In this document: positions 26,916-33,671 of the stretch, one piece after another | Layout of the letters: each line of letters opens with the position of its first letter | How positions within the stretch are numbered: position 1 is the first letter of the stretch | Source of the DNA: an uncultured Pelagibacteraceae bacterium | GTDB taxonomy: Bacteria; Pseudomonadota; Alphaproteobacteria; Pelagibacterales; AG-422-B15 | Length of the DNA stretch: 33,671 nt | Assembly (NCBI GenBank): GCA_902526565.1 | Contig: CABZLP010000007.1 | Location: forward strand, 1 to 33,671 | Direction of reading: 5' to 3' | Notes under the pieces: generated by a model | Told to the model about the DNA's origin: nothing | The model's input: only the letters and a program-made list of their open reading frames with translations | The model's database searches: none | Position numbers and translations under genes: made by a program

Positions 26916-27601
26916 AGCTTAATAATCTCACCACTTTTCTCATTCGATAATAAGAAATTTGCAATTAATCTTGCTACGTTTACTGGATTTTTTATTTTAT
27001 TTTTGTCCTCACCAGGCATGATATTTTCTCTAAATTTAGTATTTACTGCGCCTGGGTAGATAATATTAGCATTTATAGTGGTGCCTTTATTTTCATTGGC
27101 AAAACTTAGCACTAATTCATTTAAAGCTGTCATAATTGGTTGATATATCCCCCAATATTGCGACTTCATTTCATCTTTTATTGAAGAAATAATGATAAAG
27201 TTAGATTTCTTAGAATTTTTTAGCAGAGGATGAAAATATTTCATGATTCTAAAATTAGAAATATAGTTCAACTTGATTGTATCATTGAATTCGTTTAAAT
27301 CAATTGACTCTACAGGCGATAGTTTAGTGATTTGACCCGCAGACGAGACAATAATATCTAAAAACTTATCTTTTTTAAAAATTTCTTCAGAAAGATTTTC
27401 TATTACATTAGGTTCACATAAATCAATTGGAACAATTGTACATTCACATCCATTTGAAATTATTTTATCATTTATTTCCTCTAATCTAGATGTATTCCGT
27501 GATAAAATGTATATGTGTTTAGCTGATTTTGACAACTCCTGAGCAACACTTGCTCCAATTCCAGATGAGGCGCCTGTAATAAGACAATTTAGATTTCTCA
27601 T
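26912..27601 (-). CDS. Short-chain dehydrogenase/reductase-like protein with altered active site
   Basis: The 229-residue protein has the SDR Rossmann fold: cofactor motif TGASSGIG (residues 9-16), acidic residue in the IDLCEP segment, SSAG in place of the usual NNAG, and LNY for the conserved Asn. The catalytic Ser (S140) and Tyr (Y153) are spaced 13 residues apart as usual. However, the Lys of the Y-x-x-x-K motif is Met157 (YQPIM). The NWG/YWG-type context resembles YciK-like SDRs, found next to purF in alphaproteobacteria. It may bind a nucleotide without normal oxidoreductase activity. It is the last gene of the rplI-dnaB-alr string and follows cvpA after 2 bp. Confidence 0.8.
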   Translation of the reverse strand: MRNLNCLITGASSGIGASVAQELSKSAKHIYILSRNTSRLEEINDKIISNGCECTIVPIDLCEPNVIENLSEEIFKKDKFLDIIVSSAGQITKLSPVESIDLNEFNDTIKLNYISNFRIMKYFHPLLKNSKKSNFIIISSIKDEMKSQYWGIYQPIMTALNELVLSFANENKGTTINANIIYPGAVNTKFRENIMPGEDKNKIKNPVNVARLIANFLLSNEKSGEIIKL

Positions 27602-27603
27602 GT

Positions 27604-28119
27604 TTATATGCCTATTTCTTCTAAATTTCTTGGAATATGCTCAAAAAAATTCATTCCAACATTTACCATTTCAGCAAATGAGCTATTAGCCATAAAGTTA
27701 TTTAATAGATTAGAAGATATATTTTGATTTATAAAAATCAAAGTTATCACAATTATTATATATCCTCTGAAAATACCCAGAACCCCTCCAAGCCCCATAT
27801 CAACGAACCCCCTTTTTTTAGGTTGTAAAAAACCTATGAAAAGTCTCAATAAGAATGAAATAAATATATATGAGGTTATGAGGGTAATTAGAAATATTGT
27901 TACATCTGATAAAGTTTCATTAGTGATATACTGATCTGCAACAGGTCTTAATAAGGTAAAACAATTTTTAAGTATAAAAAATATTAGTATCCATTTGGTT
28001 AAATTAAAAAAACTTTTTAATAGTCCATTTTTTATTCCAAAAAAAATTGATATTAGGCAAATAACTAGAAAGGTAATATCAAAAGTATTTAGAAATTGAG
28101 AATAATTAATATCATTCAT
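27604..28119 (-). CDS. cvpA: CvpA-family integral membrane protein
   Basis: The 171-residue protein has about four hydrophobic segments (near residues 14-33, 41-58, 73-97 and 113-132). It carries the CvpA hallmark FDITFLVICLISIFFGIKNGLLKS at the first helix and GFVDMGLGGVLGIFRGYIII before the last. CvpA was named for colicin V production in E. coli; its molecular role is unresolved, with links to envelope stress and bile tolerance in some bacteria. In many alphaproteobacteria it lies between radA and purF, neither of which is here. It starts one base after the MMPL gene ends, so the two are cotranscribed. Confidence 0.85.
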   Translation of the reverse strand: MNDINYSQFLNTFDITFLVICLISIFFGIKNGLLKSFFNLTKWILIFFILKNCFTLLRPVADQYITNETLSDVTIFLITLITSYIFISFLLRLFIGFLQPKKRGFVDMGLGGVLGIFRGYIIIVITLIFINQNISSNLLNNFMANSSFAEMVNVGMNFFEHIPRNLEEIGI

Positions 28120-28120
28120 G

Positions 28121-30556
28121 TCATGAATTTTTATTAAAATACCCGAGTAATATCGGCAATATCGTAAGACTTCCCGTTAAAGCAATTAACATTGCAAGAG
28201 CTGTAAATGCTCCAAAGTATATTGTAGGATAAAAATTAGAAAATACCAAAATTGAGAAACCTGCCATAATAGTTATTGAAGTATTTTTGATTGCAGTGCT
28301 AACAGTTTTCTGGCAGTTATTGACGGCATCAGCGTGTGATCCAGCTATTGCAATATATTCACGATACCTATAAACATAATGTATACAATTATCTACCGCT
28401 ATCCCAATCGTAATAGAGGCAATCGTAATTGTCATTAAATCTAACGGAATATTCAATAAGCCCATAGCTCCTAATATAACAAAACAGGCTACTAAATTTG
28501 GTATTAAAGCAGCTAAAGCAATTTTAAAGGAACGAAATAATATAATTAATATTATAAATATTCCCATTAAGACAATTCCCAAGGATTTAATTTGAGAATC
28601 AAAAAGACTTTGCAACATGTTATTATACAAAATTAGTATTCCAGTAAGACTTACCTCAATATTTTGATTATTATAGTTTGACTCCATATACTCTCTAAGC
28701 TCATTAACAAAATCTGCTCTTTTTAAATCTGGGTGAGTATCGATTATACGTAGAGATATTCTCGCCTGATTTTTTTCCACCAACACATAAGGCTTTAAGA
28801 TTTGATTTTTAATTTCTTGAGGTAATTTCTTATACAATACTGAGAGTTCAAGAGTATCAAATTCTTCATTTGAATTAAGTTTTTCAGCAGTTCTTATAAT
28901 GGATGCCAATGAAAGGACTTTGCCTACAAAATTATACGTTTTTAGATAGTCATGAATATTCTTAATATTGTCAATTTTTTCCTTAGTAAACCAGTAGTCT
29001 AAAGGATCATATTCAATGCCAAAATCCATAAAATCCTCCTCGTCAGAAGAGAAATCATCATTTGGCTCATCTTTAAACTGAATAATAATATCCAAGGGAG
29101 TTGTCCCACCCAATTGCTCATCAATCAATCTCATTCCTTTATAAATTTCAGTATCTTCTTTGAAGTAATTAACAAAACTATTTTCTACTTTAAGAGTGCT
29201 TGCTCCATATATGCCAATAGCAAACAAAGATGTAAAAAATAATAATGTTAATACTGGGAATTTGATTGATAGGAAAGAATATACATCTTTACTATTATTT
29301 TTATTTAATTGAGCAATACCTTTTAAATTTAAGACGGATATTAAAATTGGTAAGAAAATAAAGCTTGATACATATGTGATACTGAGACCCATACACATCA
29401 TTAGGCCAAAATCCATAACAGGTTTAATTCCACTCGTATAAAGTGACCCAAATGCAAAAATAGTTGTTAGAGCTGCAAATAAACAAGGTTTATACATTTT
29501 TCCAAGTGCATGTATAATATTTTGATTAATTGTAGATTGTGCCTCCTCTAAACTAATTTGCCGATACCTTACTACAATATGTACTGTCATTGATAAAGAT
29601 AAGATCAAAATAAGCATGATAAAGTTTGACGAAATAACAGTCACTTTCCATCCAAGAAGTGAGATAGATCCGATCATAGTAATTAGGATGAATATACAAT
29701 TAGCTATACATGCAATCATCCACAAAGGGCTTCTAAAAACTATATATAGCACAATTAATATAAAAATAAATGCGCCAATACCGAAAATAATAATATCATT
29801 TTTTACGAATGCGATAGTATCATTTGCAATCATTGAAACTCCACCTAGGTGAATTTTAATATTCTCATTTTTGAATTGCTCAATTATTGTTCTGATAGTT
29901 AAAATATTAATTTCCCTCTCTTTATCCTGTTTCTTTTTTTCAATTTCATATTTGAAATCTAATTGAGACAAAAGCTTAAGCTCAGCATCACTTTTTTTAT
30001 TTAATTCATTAAGCCTTATTCTTTCATTTACTATTGCATTGAAATCAAGACTCTTTTTTAGATTAATTAGTAATCCTGTAGTGGTTGCATCTTCACTAAT
30101 AATTAAGTTTCTGAAAATTGGACTATTAAGTAATTCTATTTCAGCATCAGCGATATTTACTTGTGGTGACTTAATTGTAATTATTTCATTTACTAAATCT
30201 GATAATGATTGATTATTAATTTCTAATAATGGTGCGTCAAAAATTGATTGAGTTGAATCAACAAATGGAAGCTTATCAATTTCTGCAATAAAAGAATTTA
30301 AAAAATCAAGATTTTGCTCTTTAATAAATTTCTGTTTTGAAGTAAATGTAACAATTAAAAAATCACTTGAATCGTAGTCTTTGATTAACTCTTGATATCT
30401 TTTTAAATCATTATCTTGTTCTAAAATAAGTGTATCGGAGGATGCGTCAAGTTGAAAATTATCAGAGCTGAATAAGAAAAAAAAGGAAACCGCTACAAGC
30501 AAAAACAAAGATAATTTTGAATAATTATCAAGAATTGACGAAAATATTTTTTCCAT
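28121..30556 (-). CDS. MMPL/COG1033-type RND-superfamily exporter
   Basis: The 811-residue membrane protein has the duplicated half-RND layout: one N-terminal helix, a periplasmic domain, five or six helices (about 250-420), then the repeat (one helix near 435, second periplasmic domain, helices near 645-805). The second half carries ITIGIAVDNCIHYVYRYRE with an intramembrane Asp, typical of MMPL exporters of lipids or hydrophobic compounds. The first half has LSLSMTVHIVVRYRQ with no Asp. The first periplasmic domain holds a charged coiled-coil-like segment (about 175-235) and the second an acidic insert (about 498-515). No adaptor or channel gene adjoins it. It lies between alr and cvpA, where radA is found in many relatives. 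Confidence 0.85.
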   Translation of the reverse strand: MEKIFSSILDNYSKLSLFLLVAVSFFFLFSSDNFQLDASSDTLILEQDNDLKRYQELIKDYDSSDFLIVTFTSKQKFIKEQNLDFLNSFIAEIDKLPFVDSTQSIFDAPLLEINNQSLSDLVNEIITIKSPQVNIADAEIELLNSPIFRNLIISEDATTTGLLINLKKSLDFNAIVNERIRLNELNKKSDAELKLLSQLDFKYEIEKKKQDKEREINILTIRTIIEQFKNENIKIHLGGVSMIANDTIAFVKNDIIIFGIGAFIFILIVLYIVFRSPLWMIACIANCIFILITMIGSISLLGWKVTVISSNFIMLILILSLSMTVHIVVRYRQISLEEAQSTINQNIIHALGKMYKPCLFAALTTIFAFGSLYTSGIKPVMDFGLMMCMGLSITYVSSFIFLPILISVLNLKGIAQLNKNNSKDVYSFLSIKFPVLTLLFFTSLFAIGIYGASTLKVENSFVNYFKEDTEIYKGMRLIDEQLGGTTPLDIIIQFKDEPNDDFSSDEEDFMDFGIEYDPLDYWFTKEKIDNIKNIHDYLKTYNFVGKVLSLASIIRTAEKLNSNEEFDTLELSVLYKKLPQEIKNQILKPYVLVEKNQARISLRIIDTHPDLKRADFVNELREYMESNYNNQNIEVSLTGILILYNNMLQSLFDSQIKSLGIVLMGIFIILIILFRSFKIALAALIPNLVACFVILGAMGLLNIPLDLMTITIASITIGIAVDNCIHYVYRYREYIAIAGSHADAVNNCQKTVSTAIKNTSITIMAGFSILVFSNFYPTIYFGAFTALAMLIALTGSLTILPILLGYFNKNS

Positions 30557-30559
30557 TAT

Positions 30560-31660
30560 TTATGAAATATATCTTCTTTGGTATCTTTTGCCTAGGTTTG
30601 TTAAGATCTCATATGGTATTGTATTAACGCTCTTACAAACTGTATTAATAGGGTTCTTATTTCCAATGAACTCAAACTCTTTATTAGCTATTAGTTTTAT
30701 GTTTGTAAAATTTGTTAGATCCACTGTTACTAAGTCCATTGAGACTCTCCCAACCAAGTTAATTCGTTTATTGTCTAAATAAATTTTACAATTATTTGAG
30801 AAGAGTCTGCTAAATCCATCACCGTAGCCAATTGCGAAAGTGCCAATTTTCATCTTTTTCTTTGCTTTAAATGTAGCTCCATAGCCTACAGTATCTCCTT
30901 TACGTATTTCTCTTGTTTGAATTAATTTACTCTTTAAAGAAACTACATGTTTGTAATGTTTTCTTTCCCTGACTTGACAGTTGCCTCCGTAAAGAGATAT
31001 TCCTGGTCTAACCATATCAAGATTATATTTCCTTCCCAGTAACACCCCACCAGAGTTCGATATGCTGTGTAAACATTTTGGAAAGTGTGCTCTTATCTCA
31101 TCGAATTTTTTTAATTGAGTTTTATTTTTTTTATTTTTTGGTTCGTCGGCACAGGCTAAATGGCTCATGATTAGAACAAGTTCTGAATTTTTAATTAATT
31201 TTGATTTATTTTTAATTAGATCTGCAGATTCATTTCTGTCTAAACCAAGTCGAGACATACCTGTATCAAAATGAATTGCAATTTTAAGTTTTTTATTAAA
31301 CTTATTTTGGTAGCACTCTATTTTCCTAAGCTGTTTTAAATCATTAATTACTGGTATTAATCTATATTTGCTTATTATACTTAAATTATCTAAAAGTAAG
31401 CCATTTAAAATATATACATCTACCTTTTTATTAATTTTTCTAATTTCTACAGCTTCATCAGTGGATGCTACAAAGAAATGTTTACAATTTGAGTTTACTA
31501 GCGCAGGTAAAACTTTATTAACTCCAAGACCATATGCATTTGATTTTACGGTTGCTGCTACTATGCAATTTCGATTTACTTTTTTTTTAATTTTTAAATA
31601 ATTATCACAAAGGGATTTTAAATTAATATCCAGAAAAGTATTTTGATCAGCATTTTTCAT
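30560..31660 (-). CDS. alr: Alanine racemase
   Basis: This PLP enzyme interconverts L- and D-alanine, supplying D-Ala for peptidoglycan. The 366-residue protein has normal length. The PLP-binding Lys is K39 in TVKSNAYGLG, where Ser replaces the more common Ala. HFDTGMSRLGL near 130 and ISNSGG near 200 line the barrel, RPGISLYGG follows, and GYGATFKA near 258 supplies the second catalytic Tyr. AIGYGDGFSR and GRVSMDLVTVD complete the set. It starts 11 bp after dnaB, and the MMPL gene follows 3 bp after it; dnaB-alr adjacency is common in alphaproteobacteria. Many Lys/Asn codons reflect the A+T-rich genome rather than divergence. Confidence 0.95.
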   Translation of the reverse strand: MKNADQNTFLDINLKSLCDNYLKIKKKVNRNCIVAATVKSNAYGLGVNKVLPALVNSNCKHFFVASTDEAVEIRKINKKVDVYILNGLLLDNLSIISKYRLIPVINDLKQLRKIECYQNKFNKKLKIAIHFDTGMSRLGLDRNESADLIKNKSKLIKNSELVLIMSHLACADEPKNKKNKTQLKKFDEIRAHFPKCLHSISNSGGVLLGRKYNLDMVRPGISLYGGNCQVRERKHYKHVVSLKSKLIQTREIRKGDTVGYGATFKAKKKMKIGTFAIGYGDGFSRLFSNNCKIYLDNKRINLVGRVSMDLVTVDLTNFTNIKLIANKEFEFIGNKNPINTVCKSVNTIPYEILTNLGKRYQRRYIS

Positions 31661-31671
31661 TTTGAAAGACT

Positions 31672-33129
31672 TTACTCATAATTGTTTGAGTGATCTTTAC
31701 TTATAAAGTTCCCAAACTTGGTAAACTTACTTTCAAAGCTTAGTCTTATATTTCCTGTTGGTCCATGTCTTTGTTTTGATATGAGAAGTTCTGCTTGGCC
31801 ATGAATTTCATCCATTTTTTGCTGCCATTCAATGTAATCTGCCGTACCAAGAGCGGGCTCATTTTTTTCTAAATAATATTCTTCCCTATAAATAAACATT
31901 ACAACGTCAGAGTCTTGTTCGATAGAACCTGACTCTCTTAGGTCAGATAATAAAGGTTTCTTATCTTCTCTTTGTTCAACCTGTCTAGATAATTGTGATA
32001 ATGCAATGACTGGAATATTCATTTCTTTTGCCAGAGCTTTAAGGCCTTGAGTTATTTCTGAAAGTTCTAGGACTCGAGACTCATTTCTTGATGTCTTACT
32101 TGGTCTTAATAATTGCAAATAATCAATCACAATTACGCCAAGACCATTTTTTCGTTTGAGTCTTCTTGCTCTAGAAGCAAGTGTTCCAATATTTATGGCA
32201 GGTGTATCGTCAATGAATAGAGGTATCTCCAATATTTTTTTTGAAACTGATACTAAATTATCTAAATCATTTTCTGATAAATCTCCTTTTCTCATATCAT
32301 TTGAACTTATTCTTGCCTCTTCTGATAATATTCTTCTCGCCAGTTGTTCTGATGACATTTCAAGTGAAAAAAATAAAACACTTGAATTCGTATCATTATT
32401 ATTATGAGCCTCCTTTGCGATATTAAATGCCATATTTGTGGCTAATGCCGTTTTTCCCATAGAAGGTCTTCCAGCAATAATGATTAAATCAGAAGAATGA
32501 AATCCTCCTAATTTAGCGTCAAGATCTCTGAATCCAGAGGATAGACCTATCACGCTTGTATCCTTCTTAAATGCTTTTGTGGTAAGTTCTATAGCCTCTT
32601 CAACTGAACTTCTAAATGGTTGGACCTTATTTCTTGTTGTTCCTTTTTCTGAAATTTGATAAAGATCTTTTTCTGCATCTTCTATAAGATCTCCAGGCTT
32701 TATATCCATATCACTTTCAATAGCATCATGTTGCACCTTGCCTCCAAGCTCATAAAGACCTCTTCTTACAGCCATATCATATATTATTTGAGCATAGCTT
32801 TTTGCATATTCCAAAGAAACAGCTGAATTTGCCAGTCTAAAAAGGTAATTTGATCCACCTATTTCTTCTAGATTTTTTTCAATTTCAAAATAACTCTGCA
32901 AAGTAATTGGTGATGCAATTTGGCCTTTAGAAATCATTTTATGAATCACTTCAAATATAATTCTATGAACTGGTTCATGGAAATGTTCGAAATTTATTAT
33001 TTCAGTTACATCGTAGAATATTTCATTATTAATTAGTATAGCGCCAAGTAACCCTTGTTCAGCCTCCATATTGTGCGGAAGCTGTTTTGATGAAATATTA
33101 TTAGACTGAATTTGAAATGTGTTGGACAT
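31672..33129 (-). CDS. dnaB: Replicative DNA helicase DnaB
   Basis: DnaB is the hexameric 5'-3' helicase at the replication fork. From the ATG at 33129 the product has 485 residues. The N-terminal domain contains NMEAEQGLLGAILIN. The RecA-like C-terminal domain contains Walker A GRPSMGKTALA, the FSLEMSSEQLARRIL segment, VIDYLQLL as Walker B, the QLSRQVEQREDKKPLLSDLRESGSIEQDSD stretch with the arginine-finger region, and the C-terminal KQRHGPTGNIRL. No intein interrupts it. The frame is open further upstream (ATG at 33144, TTG at 33153), but MSNTFQIQSNN is the more usual beginning; no strong Shine-Dalgarno sequence decides. It lies downstream of rplI and upstream of alr. Confidence 0.96.
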   Translation of the reverse strand: MSNTFQIQSNNISSKQLPHNMEAEQGLLGAILINNEIFYDVTEIINFEHFHEPVHRIIFEVIHKMISKGQIASPITLQSYFEIEKNLEEIGGSNYLFRLANSAVSLEYAKSYAQIIYDMAVRRGLYELGGKVQHDAIESDMDIKPGDLIEDAEKDLYQISEKGTTRNKVQPFRSSVEEAIELTTKAFKKDTSVIGLSSGFRDLDAKLGGFHSSDLIIIAGRPSMGKTALATNMAFNIAKEAHNNNDTNSSVLFFSLEMSSEQLARRILSEEARISSNDMRKGDLSENDLDNLVSVSKKILEIPLFIDDTPAINIGTLASRARRLKRKNGLGVIVIDYLQLLRPSKTSRNESRVLELSEITQGLKALAKEMNIPVIALSQLSRQVEQREDKKPLLSDLRESGSIEQDSDVVMFIYREEYYLEKNEPALGTADYIEWQQKMDEIHGQAELLISKQRHGPTGNIRLSFESKFTKFGNFISKDHSNNYE

Positions 33130-33153
33130 CAAGTTAATTAACATTAATTGCAA

Positions 33154-33278
33154 AAAATTGTCAGTATATTAATAATAAAAGATACTAACAGGAATTGGAT
33201 ATTGTTAATATATTCTTTGGCTTTATATAAAGAATCATATTTGCCTTTTAAATCTTTGAAATTGGTAAAGAATTGTTA
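33154..33278. other. Intergenic region between rplI and dnaB
   Basis: This is about 125-150 bp of very A+T-rich sequence. It contains one 7-bp inverted repeat, ATTCTTT (33212-33218) and AAAGAAT (33229-33235), without a following T run on the minus strand, so it is not a convincing terminator. A dnaB promoter is likely here because this is the only sizeable gap in the string, but I cannot fix a -35/-10 pair. Confidence 0.35.
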
Positions 33279-33671
33279 TTAAGTCTTTTTTGTAATTTCT
33301 AGACGAAGATAAGCCTTAATATCCTCATATAAAACTATGTGTATCTCAGTTTCACCTAATTCTTTTATTGGATAAAGAATCACTGAGTCAGGTGAAATCT
33401 TTATTTTCAGTAAAGAAAATATACTTTCACTTATCGTTTTTTGATTAACTGAACCATAGAGGCTACCATCATCGTTTGCTTCCATTTCTATAAAAATTTT
33501 CTTTCCATCTAACTTCTCTTTAAGTTTATTTGCTTCAGCTAATTTTTTATCATTATTAGAGTTTATTTGAGTGATACGAGTTTCTAAATCAGCTTTATTC
33601 TTTTTATTGGCAATAATTGCTTTTTTCTCAGGTATCAAGAAATTCTTTGCAAAGCCATCCTTTACCGTAAC
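33279..33671 (-). CDS. rplI: 50S ribosomal protein L9 (5' end beyond the window)
   Basis: L9 is a two-domain protein of the large ribosomal subunit near the L1 stalk. The frame stays open to the window edge, and the bases at 33639-33671 translate to VTVKDGFAKNFL before IPEKKAI, the conserved L9 N-domain. The gene is therefore cut off at its 5' end by roughly 18 codons; an internal initiation codon near 33638 is not the start. The long connecting helix (ADLETRITQINSNNDKKLAEANKLKEKLDG) and the C-domain (DGSLYGSVNQKTISESI, then ETEIHIVLYEDIKAYLRLEI) are complete. It precedes dnaB, as in many bacteria. Confidence 0.95.
   Translation of the reverse strand, partial: VTVKDGFAKNFLIPEKKAIIANKKNKADLETRITQINSNNDKKLAEANKLKEKLDGKKIFIEMEANDDGSLYGSVNQKTISESIFSLLKIKISPDSVILYPIKELGETEIHIVLYEDIKAYLRLEITKKT

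Noticed and set aside
33212-33235. Hairpin between rplI and dnaB as an intrinsic terminator
   Set aside because: It is an A/T-only-type 7-bp stem with a 10-base loop and no T run downstream on the transcribed strand.
33636-33638. Start of rplI at 33638
   Set aside because: Sequence beyond it to the window edge encodes the conserved L9 N-terminal residues VTVKDGFAKNFL in frame, so the gene is only cut by the window.

Overview
The window is a gene-dense, A+T-rich stretch of bacterial chromosome. Gene content and order point to a small-genome alphaproteobacterium, probably a free-living marine one of the SAR11/HIMB59/AEGEAN-169 kind. The reasons are a eukaryote-type NADP isocitrate dehydrogenase, the neighbourhood panB - YfgM-like - bamB - der, the neighbourhood rplI - dnaB - alr - cvpA - SDR, near-zero intergenic spacing, and a class I photolyase. 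I cannot name the genus from sequence reading alone. I saw no rRNA, tRNA, CRISPR array, transposase or integrase.

Layout. (1) 1-3760, plus strand: recA, which ends in a clear intrinsic terminator, then alaS. (2) 3741-14703, minus strand: a tightly packed seven-gene run. In transcription order it holds a TolC-like outer-membrane channel, a PadR-family repressor, a periplasmic adaptor, two different RND pump subunits, a LOG-family nucleoside-phosphate hydrolase and icd. Two perfect inverted repeats just upstream of the channel gene look like the PadR operators. (3) 14841-18915, plus strand: rlmE, guaB, a small secreted TPR protein and guaA. (4) 18919-23298, plus strand: an accessory-looking block with a saccharopine-dehydrogenase-like gene, a SAM methyltransferase, a GNAT-like gene, a photolyase and a membrane-anchored unknown. 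The first gene of this block is bracketed by a 16-bp direct repeat of the guaA 3' end, a known integration target of genomic islands. (5) 23354-26915, plus strand: panB, a YfgM-like membrane TPR protein, the outer-membrane-assembly lipoprotein bamB, and a Der GTPase that lacks its first GTPase domain. (6) 26912-33671, minus strand: rplI (cut by the window edge), dnaB, alr, an MMPL/RND-type exporter, cvpA and a short-chain dehydrogenase whose catalytic Lys is replaced by Met.

How the genes fit together. Region 2 encodes a complete tripartite envelope efflux machine (outer-membrane channel, adaptor, probably heteromeric RND pump) with its own repressor. The core enzyme icd lies at the distal end of the same gene string. 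Region 3 carries the two steps from IMP to GMP. Regions 5 and 6 are housekeeping neighbourhoods altered by reduction: Der has lost a domain, and radA and purF are missing from places where they usually lie. The three observations I rate highest are the guaA-end direct repeat, the single-G-domain Der and the paired PadR operators.
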